From Selenomonadaceae bacterium (GTDB taxonomy: Bacteria > Bacillota > Negativicutes > Selenomonadales > Selenomonadaceae): a DNA stretch of 6,041 nucleotides. Numbering within the stretch: position 1 is the first letter of the stretch; each line of letters starts with the position of its first letter. Location of the stretch: the NCBI GenBank assembly GCA_016280345.1, contig JAEEGN010000305.1, positions 1-6,041 of the forward strand, written 5' to 3'. Below, piece after piece: positions 1 through 4,646 of this stretch. The notes beneath the pieces were generated by a model that was given only the letters and a program-made list of their open reading frames with translations, searched no databases and was not told where the DNA came from. Position numbers and translations under genes: made by a program.

Positions 1-660
1 GCGCTGGAACGCCAGCGCGGCGGCGAAGGTCCCGTCTGCATCGGGAAGGACGACATTTACGAAGTCGTGCAGGTGAGCCGCCTCTACCAGTACGTCACAA
101 AAAAAGCCTCGGACAAGGCCGAGCCGGGCCACATCTTCGGCCTCGGCGTCAGCGGCTATCTGGGATCGGTCATCGAAATCGAAGCCGTCTCCTTCCCGGC
201 CCATGAGGCGGGCAAGGGCACGGTGCGCTTCAACGAGACCGCCGGCAAGATGGCAAAGGACTCCGTCTTCAACGCCGCCTCGGTCATGCGCCGGCTGACG
301 GGCAAGGAACTCTCCGACTACGACCTCCACATCAACGTCATCGGCGGCGGCAACATCGACGGCCCCAGTGCCGGCGTCGCCATCCTCGCCGCCATCACCA
401 GCGCCGTCACCGGCCGCCCCATCCGTCAGGACGTGGCCGTCACCGGCGAGATTTCCCTTTACGGCCGCGTCCGCCCGGTGGGCGGCGTCTTCGAGAAGGC
501 TTACGGCGCCAAGCAGGCGGGCATCAGGACCATCCTGATTCCCGAAGAAAACAAGAAGGACATCCCCGAAGGCCACCTGGGACTCGAAATCCACCCCGTC
601 GCCACCGCCGAAGAGGCCTTCCGCTACATCTTCGCCGACGAAGAAAGCACCGGCGACTGA
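1..660 (+). CDS. Lon-family ATP-dependent protease, C-terminal proteolytic domain (partial, 5' end outside window)
   Basis: The reading frame is open from base 1, so this is the last 219 residues of a longer protein; the GTG at 67 is an internal codon and not a start. The visible part is the Lon serine-lysine protease domain (S16 family), which degrades unfolded or regulatory proteins in the cytoplasm after an AAA+ module, missing here, unfolds them. The catalytic serine lies in DGPSAG (fragment residues 120-125, Ser123) and the catalytic lysine in GGVFEK (161-166, Lys166), so the active site is intact. The stretches RFNETAGKMAKDSVFNAA and INVIGGGNIDGPSAG, with VRPVGGVFEKA, look more like the LonB/LonC paralogues of spore-forming Firmicutes than classical LonA, which has GGLKEK. 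That subfamily call is from memory of the family and is tentative. tatA follows after 51 bases with no terminator between them, so they may be cotranscribed. Confidence 0.93.
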   Translation, partial: ALERQRGGEGPVCIGKDDIYEVVQVSRLYQYVTKKASDKAEPGHIFGLGVSGYLGSVIEIEAVSFPAHEAGKGTVRFNETAGKMAKDSVFNAASVMRRLTGKELSDYDLHINVIGGGNIDGPSAGVAILAAITSAVTGRPIRQDVAVTGEISLYGRVRPVGGVFEKAYGAKQAGIRTILIPEENKKDIPEGHLGLEIHPVATAEEAFRYIFADEESTGD

Positions 661-695
661 CGCCCACGAATCGGCCGCACGATCAACGCCCGCGC

Positions 696-703
696 AAAGG
701 AGG
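696..703 (+). promoter_or_regulatory. Ribosome binding site of tatA
   Basis: AAAGGAGG lies eight bases before the ATG at 712. It is a near-perfect complement to the 16S 3' end and fixes the start of this very short gene. No convincing promoter is seen in the 51-base gap after lon. Confidence 0.85.
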
Positions 704-711
704 TTTTTCCC

Positions 712-897
712 ATGTTTGGACTCGGACTGCCGGAGCTCTTCCTCATCCTCATCATCGCCCTGCTCTTCTTCGGCGCCGGACGCCTGCCCGAATTCGCCCG
801 CGCCCTGGGCCAGAGCGTCCGCGGCTTCAAGGAAGAGACGGCCAAACGCGATCCCCAAAAGGAAAAGAACGTCACCCCGCCGAAGGACGGGGCATGA
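712..897 (+). CDS. tatA: Twin-arginine translocase subunit TatA/TatE
   Basis: A 61-residue protein with the full TatA layout: a short N-terminal segment, one membrane helix (about residues 5-21, PELFLILIIALLFFG), the hinge FGAGRLPE, then an amphipathic helix (about 26-43, with FARALGQSVRGFKEE) and a short charged, proline-containing tail. TatA multimers form the membrane passage through which the TatC-containing receptor exports folded proteins with twin-arginine signals. The ATG at 712 is fixed by a near-perfect ribosome site, AAAGGAGG at 696-703, eight bases upstream. The tail is short but within the range of TatA/TatE proteins. TatB is unlikely, because TatB has a longer C-terminal region and usually lacks the FGxGRLPE-type hinge. 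No tatC is visible, so the partner must be encoded elsewhere. The gene is 51 bases behind the lon end and ends just before a strong terminator. Confidence 0.95.
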   Translation: MFGLGLPELFLILIIALLFFGAGRLPEFARALGQSVRGFKEETAKRDPQKEKNVTPPKDGA

Positions 898-905
898 TAC
901 GAAAA

Positions 906-952
906 GCGCGGAAAAAGGCTGCCGCCCCATGGACGGCAGCCTTTTTCCGCGC
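906..952. terminator. Bidirectional intrinsic terminator between tatA and the convergent royal-jelly-family gene
   Basis: Bases 906-924 and 934-952 are perfect reverse complements: a 19-bp stem with a nine-base loop (CCCCATGGA). The core GGCTGCCG/CGGCAGCC is flanked by AAAAA on the left arm and TTTTT on the right arm. A transcript from either side therefore makes a GC-rich hairpin followed by a short U-run. It starts nine bases after the tatA stop and ends five bases before the stop codon of the leftward gene (958-960), the expected place for a terminator shared by two convergent genes. The U-run is five bases and then continues into the outer GCGC part of the stem, so efficiency is not certain. 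Confidence 0.85.
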
Positions 953-957
953 GCATT

Positions 958-2034
958 TTACTGGTAATCGACGATCTCCACGCCCTTGATCCAGGCCAGG
1001 CGGTAAAGCTCGTAGGGAGCCTGCTGGTCCTTCGGGTAGTTGGCGGCGGTGGTGATGAAGTACACGCTCTTGTCCGGGCCCAGCGCGAAGCTGGCGGGCC
1101 AGCGGAAATCCCGCTGGAGCTCCACCAACATCGAGCCGGCCTCCTTCTTGTTCGGCTCGGTGAGATCGAAGCGCCAGACGGCTTCATCCGCCAGATCGCC
1201 CATGAAGAGGAAGTTATCCCGGAGCACCATGCCGTCGTTGGGGACGTTGTTCATCGACAGGAGGACGATGGCCTTCTGCCGCTCCGCCACGCTCTTCGAG
1301 CGGTCGAGCAGGACAGCCGTGGGAATCATGTAGAGGCAGTCTCCCCCCAGGGCGCTGAAATAAAGTTCCTTCCGGTCTTTGGAAAGCTCCAGGCCGTCGC
1401 TGTGCGCCGCGGCGGTGTTATAGACGCCGGTCTTGTGGAAATAGATGCCCTGCAGGTTCGCCCGGACTTCGGGAATGTCGGTGAGCGCCCGCCAGGCGTC
1501 GCCGGTGGTGAGGTCCAGCACGAGGATGCCGCCGTGGCCGGAGTCGGTGATATAAGCGCAGCCCGCCGCCGTATCGACCCGCAGGTCATCGAGGGAACTG
1601 TCGGGAAGCATTACCTCGGCGGGAATCTCATAGATCGTTTCGATGGCGTCCGCCACCGGGTCCGCCAGCAGGATCCGCGGCGTCGCCCCCGCCTCCGACG
1701 CGCCCTGGGGCTGCCCGGCGTCGAGCAGCCAGAGGTGCCCGTCCTCCGTCGCGACCAGGCTCTGAACCGAAGAGAACGCAGCGTCCTCGAAACGCGGCTG
1801 CGCCCGGCCGCCGGCAATCTCCGCCACGGAAAAGGCGGGGCGGCTCTCGCTGGCGGGATAGCAGACAAAGATCCGCCCCGAGGGCAGCACCGTCACGCCG
1901 CTCCACAGGCTGGCTGACTGGGCCACCAGCGACGTCTGGGGCGGGGGTTCCTGATAGATGGGCCGGGCCTGCGCCGGCAGATACCCCGCTGCGGCGATGA
2001 GCCCCGCCGCCAAGATTCTCGTCCAAGATTTCAT
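958..2034 (-). CDS. Secreted major royal jelly/yellow (MRJP) family protein
   Basis: A 358-residue protein with a Sec-type signal peptide: MKSWTR, a hydrophobic core at about residues 7-19, and probable cleavage after AQA at residue 23. There is no twin-arginine motif and no lipobox Cys. The mature part resembles the bacterial MRJP/yellow family, a six-bladed beta-propeller fold. Recognisable pieces are the LDDLRVD...AYITDSGHGGILVLDLTTG blade (about 148-178), the AHSDGLELSKDRKELYFSAL...LYMIPTAVL stretch in mid-protein, NDGMVLRDNFLFMGDL, and the late FRWPASFALGPDKSVYFIT. Bacterial members are often labelled L-dopachrome tautomerase-related, but the reaction and ligand are unknown and I make no substrate claim. 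The ATG at 2034 has the ribosome site AGGGAGGAA at 2041-2049. Its own promoter at about 2174-2182 suggests transcription apart from gltS. It converges on tatA. Confidence 0.85.
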   Translation of the reverse strand: MKSWTRILAAGLIAAAGYLPAQARPIYQEPPPQTSLVAQSASLWSGVTVLPSGRIFVCYPASESRPAFSVAEIAGGRAQPRFEDAAFSSVQSLVATEDGHLWLLDAGQPQGASEAGATPRILLADPVADAIETIYEIPAEVMLPDSSLDDLRVDTAAGCAYITDSGHGGILVLDLTTGDAWRALTDIPEVRANLQGIYFHKTGVYNTAAAHSDGLELSKDRKELYFSALGGDCLYMIPTAVLLDRSKSVAERQKAIVLLSMNNVPNDGMVLRDNFLFMGDLADEAVWRFDLTEPNKKEAGSMLVELQRDFRWPASFALGPDKSVYFITTAANYPKDQQAPYELYRLAWIKGVEIVDYQ

Positions 2035-2040
2035 GATGAT

Positions 2041-2049
2041 TTCCTCCCT
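2041..2049 (-). promoter_or_regulatory. Ribosome binding site of the MRJP-family gene
   Basis: On the minus strand AGGGAGGAA precedes the ATG at 2034 by about six bases. It fixes this start. Its first bases overlap the stop codon (TAG, 2050-2048) of the short leader ORF described separately. Confidence 0.8.
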
Positions 2050-2065
2050 ACCTGAAAGATTTCAT
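2048..2065 (-). other. Possible five-codon leader ORF (MKSFR) overlapping the ribosome site of the MRJP-family gene
   Basis: On the minus strand the leader contains ATG AAA TCT TTC AGG TAG. A GAGGA lies nine bases before its ATG, a usable ribosome site. Its stop runs into the AGGGAGGAA of the main gene. The first ten bases, ATGAAATCTT, are the same as the start of the main gene, 31 bases downstream. Whether it is translated cannot be told from sequence: five codons is short, and the match could be a chance or slippage duplication. Confidence 0.3.
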
Positions 2066-2173
2066 GGATACGATTCCTCACGGCGGCTCCCCCGCCTCTT
2101 CAAAAACGGCGGCGGACCCGCTCTGTCGCGTGACAGCATTGGCCGCAAGGTGAGTTGCCATTGATGTGCTTTT

Positions 2174-2182
2174 ATTATAGCA
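2174..2182 (-). promoter_or_regulatory. Extended -10 promoter for the MRJP-family gene
   Basis: On the minus strand the sequence reads TGCTATAAT: a perfect TATAAT (2179-2174) with the extended TGn element (2182-2180). No good -35 hexamer is found 16-18 bases upstream, which fits an extended -10 promoter. It sits in the most AT-rich part of this GC-rich window. A start of transcription near 2167 would give a leader of about 130 bases before the ATG at 2034. Confidence 0.6.
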
Positions 2183-2204
2183 TTTCAACTGCAATATTTC
2201 CTGA

Positions 2205-2228
2205 TTCTTTTTCGCCGGAGGAAAAGAA
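2205..2228. repeat. AT-rich inverted repeat just upstream of the extended -10 promoter
   Basis: TTCTTTT (2205-2211) and AAAAGAA (2222-2228) are perfect inverted copies separated by ten bases. The dyad lies about 40-60 bases upstream of the likely transcription start of the MRJP-family gene, a normal place for an activator site. It could instead be a weak hairpin in the gltS tail, but with an A/U stem and no following U-run it makes a poor terminator. Confidence 0.3.
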
Positions 2229-2281
2229 CGGGCCCTCCGCCACGCCTTTTCCAAACACGTTTCCCAACAGGGCGCCCCTTT

Positions 2282-3472
2282 TCAGACAAAATTGATAAAG
2301 ACCGTTATGGCAATGCTGTTGATGAAATCCACAAGCATGCCGCCCATAATGGGAACCAATATATACGCCTTCACCGAAGGACCAAACTTTTCCGTAAGCA
2401 CCTGCATATTTGCCATCGCGTTCGGCGTCGCTCCCATGCCGAAGCCGCAGGTTCCCGCCACGATGACGGCCGCGTCATAGTCCCCTCCCAGGGCGTTGAA
2501 AAAAACATACCGGGCAAACAGGAACATCAAAACCGTTTGCCCCAGCAGCAGTATGACGAGCGGCAGGGCCAGTTCCGCCAATTGCCATAATTTCAAAGTG
2601 ATCATGGCAACGCCCAGGAATATGGAAAGGCAGATGCTTCCGATTTCGTTTATCTCACCGATATGGGCCCGGAAGACCCCGGTAAATTCACCGATGTTTC
2701 GCATGACTGCCGCCACGATCAAAGCGCCGATATAAGCGGGAAACGTCAGGCCGGTTTGGGAAAGCACCATGGAAACCACCGTGCCGATTCCCATCGCCAG
2801 AATGAGCTGATAGCAGGCGGACGCATACATCGTCATGGGGCGATGAAGTTTCTCCTTTTCTTCGAGCAGGGGCTTCCGATCGGATTTGGCGGCCGTTCCC
2901 GGCAAATTCTTTTTGAGAATCAGATGCTGCCCCAGCGGGCCGCCCATCAGGGAACCCGCGATCAGCCCGAACGTCGCGGCCGCCGTCGCCAGGGTGGCTG
3001 CCCCCGCAAGGCCGAAGTCCTCAATGACCGGCCCAAAGGCGCCGGACATTCCGTGGCCCCCGGTCATGGAAACAGAGCCCGTGCACAGTCCCAGCAAAGG
3101 ATTGACCCCCAGCAGGGAGGCCATGCCAACGGCCAGGAAATCCTGCGCGCTGACAAGGGCCCCCACGCAGACTAAATAAATGAGGAGACTGACGCCGCCG
3201 GACTTCAGCACTTTTACGTTCGCCTGAAACCCTACGGAAGTGAAAAAGGCCACCATGCAAAGTTTCTTTAACGTCTCGTCAAAGGTGAAGTCAAGTATCC
3301 CCCAAACGTGAAGCAGGCAGGAGAAAACGGCGAAGATCAGGCCTCCCACGATCGGCGCGGGAATGCAGAAGGTTTCCAGAAACTTCAGGCGTTTTCGCAA
3401 AAAGGTGCCGGCGAAAAGCATGACAACGGCCACGGCAGCCGTTTGGTACATGTCCAGATTGAGTGTGTACAT
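2282..3472 (-). CDS. gltS: Sodium/glutamate symporter, GltS family
   Basis: A hydrophobic protein of 396 residues, the usual length for GltS (about 400), which imports glutamate with sodium across the inner membrane. The two inverted halves of the family are recognisable. The first has IPAPIVGG (37-44) and the SVSMTGGHGMSG loop with GGHG at 138-141, followed by GSLMGGPLG. The second has GFGMGATPNAMANM (343-356) and FGPS (363-366), with VPIMGGMLVDFIN after it. A charged central loop (about 185-213) separates the halves. I chose the ATG at 3472 because MYTLNLD then aligns with the N-terminus of E. coli GltS and GGGGGA lies four bases upstream. A TTG at 3484, with AGGA seven bases before it, would add four residues and cannot be excluded. 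The gene starts 15 bases after the TAXI gene stops, so the two are almost certainly one operon. Substrate is inferred from family. Confidence 0.94.
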   Translation of the reverse strand: MYTLNLDMYQTAAVAVVMLFAGTFLRKRLKFLETFCIPAPIVGGLIFAVFSCLLHVWGILDFTFDETLKKLCMVAFFTSVGFQANVKVLKSGGVSLLIYLVCVGALVSAQDFLAVGMASLLGVNPLLGLCTGSVSMTGGHGMSGAFGPVIEDFGLAGAATLATAAATFGLIAGSLMGGPLGQHLILKKNLPGTAAKSDRKPLLEEKEKLHRPMTMYASACYQLILAMGIGTVVSMVLSQTGLTFPAYIGALIVAAVMRNIGEFTGVFRAHIGEINEIGSICLSIFLGVAMITLKLWQLAELALPLVILLLGQTVLMFLFARYVFFNALGGDYDAAVIVAGTCGFGMGATPNAMANMQVLTEKFGPSVKAYILVPIMGGMLVDFINSIAITVFINFV

Positions 3473-3487
3473 CACGTCCCCCAATCT

Positions 3488-4498
3488 TCAATCCTGTTTC
3501 CCATTGATCCGCCTGGCTTTCGGCCCGTCATAGACGGGAACCTCCATGCCCCGGGCCTTGTAATATCCGGCAGCGCCCGCATGGAAGCCGCCGGGAACGC
3601 CCGACGTCGCGTACGACGGATTCAGTTCGTTCTGAAGTTCGACGGCCGCGGACAGCTTGTCCCCATGCGTGAAAAGGAACTTCGTCATCGCTTCCGCTTC
3701 CTTGTCCGATACCGTCGCGCTCACGACGAGAACGGCCTTCACGCCCGGCGTGGAGATTTCCCCGGTCTGTCCGGGATACGTCCCTGCCGGAATGGAGCAG
3801 GGCGTATAGCCGTCATACTGCCGCATCATGCTTTGCAGGATTTCCGGAGAAATGGCCAGCCATCGGAGGGGCATCTTCCCGGCGAGTTCGGTAATGGCTT
3901 TGGTAGGCGTTCCCGCCGTACAGAAAAAGGCGTCAATTTCCCCCCGTTCCAGAGCGGCGGCGGCGTCGGTAAAGGAGAGATATTCCGGTTCGATCATTTC
4001 CCCGGATAGTCCATGGGCCGACAGGATCTGCAGGGCATTTTGCAGCCCCCCCGACTCCTTTTCGCCGAGAGAGATTCTCTTCCCCGCCAGGTCATGCACC
4101 GAACGGATTTCCGAGGCATCGGCAACGACGATCTGACAGGCTTCCGTATAAATCCCGGCCAGGGCCGCATATCCTGTCTGCGGCCCGTTCTTTTCGAACC
4201 GGCCCGTTCCTTTCAAAGCGTCGGCCAGCATATCGCTCTGCACGATCGCCACGTCCAGGAATCCCTCCCCCAGGAGCCGGAGATTGGCGGCAGACCCTGC
4301 CGTATTCCTCATCCTGAAGGTCAGCGTATTGTCTTCTGACGAAATCGCCCGGGCAAAATTCGTGCCGTAAAGGTGATACTTGCCCCCCTTGTCCCCGGTA
4401 CCGAATCTCAATTCACGTCCCGGCCCGACGGTTCCGCACCCCGCAAACACAGCGGCCAGCACGGTGAGCGCGGCAAGAACCTTTACGCAGCACTTCAT
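3488..4498 (-). CDS. TAXI-family solute-binding lipoprotein
   Basis: A 336-residue extracytoplasmic binding protein of the TAXI group (TRAP transporter-associated, immunogenic-protein type). MKCCVKVLAALTVLAAVFAGC is a lipoprotein signal with the modified Cys at 21 (VFAGC; Phe at -3 is a mild departure from the lipobox). Family landmarks follow: GTGDKGGKYHLYGTNFARAI (33-52), NTAGSAANLRLLGEGFLDVAIVQSD (65-89), YTEACQIVV then SVHDLAGKRISLGEKESGG (117-151), and DAFFCTAGTPTKAI (189-202). An ATG at 4519 is in frame but has no ribosome site; the ATG at 4498 has GGAGGGAG upstream and puts the signal peptide at the very N-terminus. TAXI proteins normally feed a TRAP membrane subunit of the fused DctQM type. 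None is here; gltS follows after 15 bases. Some characterised TAXI proteins bind glutamate, so glutamate or a relative is the likely ligand by context, which is inference. Confidence 0.92.
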   Translation of the reverse strand: MKCCVKVLAALTVLAAVFAGCGTVGPGRELRFGTGDKGGKYHLYGTNFARAISSEDNTLTFRMRNTAGSAANLRLLGEGFLDVAIVQSDMLADALKGTGRFEKNGPQTGYAALAGIYTEACQIVVADASEIRSVHDLAGKRISLGEKESGGLQNALQILSAHGLSGEMIEPEYLSFTDAAAALERGEIDAFFCTAGTPTKAITELAGKMPLRWLAISPEILQSMMRQYDGYTPCSIPAGTYPGQTGEISTPGVKAVLVVSATVSDKEAEAMTKFLFTHGDKLSAAVELQNELNPSYATSGVPGGFHAGAAGYYKARGMEVPVYDGPKARRINGKQD

Positions 4499-4506
4499 TT
4501 CAGACA

Positions 4507-4514
4507 CTCCCTCC
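4507..4514 (-). promoter_or_regulatory. Ribosome binding site that sets the TAXI gene start
   Basis: On the minus strand GGAGGGAG ends eight bases before the ATG at 4498. It lies inside the longer frame that begins at 4519, and argues against that upstream start, which has no such site. Confidence 0.75.
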
Positions 4515-4527
4515 GTCATCGGATGAC
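4515..4527. repeat. Short palindrome directly upstream of the TAXI ribosome site
   Basis: GTCATCGGATGAC is a perfect 6-bp inverted repeat around one central base. It abuts the ribosome site of the TAXI gene, where a bound regulator or a small hairpin could affect expression. At this size it could also be chance. Confidence 0.25.
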
Positions 4528-4557
4528 TTGAAGCGGGCTTTCAACAGCGCCTTTCGC

Positions 4558-4563
4558 AATATA
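4558..4563 (-). promoter_or_regulatory. Weak candidate -10 element for the TAXI-gltS operon
   Basis: The minus strand carries TATATT in the 148-base gap between hypF and the TAXI gene, with no good -35 at the right distance. It is the most promoter-like spot in that gap. No clear terminator follows hypF, so read-through from hypF is an alternative. Confidence 0.2.
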
Positions 4564-4646
4564 CCCGCCGTTGGCGCCGGTTGCCCCGACAGGCCTTGAT
4601 TTTCCCGCGCGCCCAGGACGTTCCGATGATAGTATGACACGATGCC

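Larger units (their letters stand above)
2025..2066. repeat. Direct repeat of 11 bases at the MRJP-family gene start
   Basis: AAGATTTCATG occurs at 2025-2035 and again at 2056-2066 on the plus strand, an offset of 31 bases. The first copy carries the true start codon of the leftward gene and the second carries the start of the MKSFR leader ORF. The copies are exact; the bases around them are not clearly related. Confidence 0.6.
2035..2281. other. Intergenic region between gltS and the MRJP-family gene
   Basis: This 247-base gap holds the promoter, leader and dyad listed separately. The leader can also form small hairpins, for example CTGTC/GACAG at 2123-2136 and GGCGG/CCGCC at 2082-2096 (plus-strand coordinates). 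I recognise no riboswitch class. No convincing terminator follows gltS: GGGCGCCC at 2270-2277 is a short palindrome without a U-run on the minus strand. Confidence 0.5.

Noticed and set aside
716..967. Frame overlapping tatA with a long serine run
   Set aside because: It is the +1 frame of tatA, runs through the terminator hairpin, and the serine run is just the shifted reading of the TatA membrane helix codons.
1402..1917. Open frame of 171 codons on the plus strand opposite the MRJP-family gene
   Set aside because: Antisense shadow of a gene with a signal peptide, promoter and ribosome site; composition is Arg, Gly and Ala rich without motifs.
2123..2136. Hairpin with an ACGC loop on the minus strand, resembling a mini-ykkC (guanidine-II) element
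   Set aside because: That class needs two hairpins with ACGR loops. The loop here is ACGC and no second ACGR hairpin is present before the ribosome site.
2161..2190. Plus-strand promoter reading of the AT-rich patch (TTGATG with TATTAT)
   Set aside because: Spacing is wrong and no rightward gene lies downstream; the minus-strand extended -10 explains the patch better.
2270..2280. GC palindrome right after the gltS stop as a terminator
   Set aside because: The stem is only about four base pairs with a three-base loop and no U-run follows on the minus strand.
3308..4009. Open frame of 233 codons on the plus strand opposite gltS and the TAXI gene
   Set aside because: It spans the junction of two clearly recognised genes in antisense, has no ribosome site I can see and no recognisable domain.
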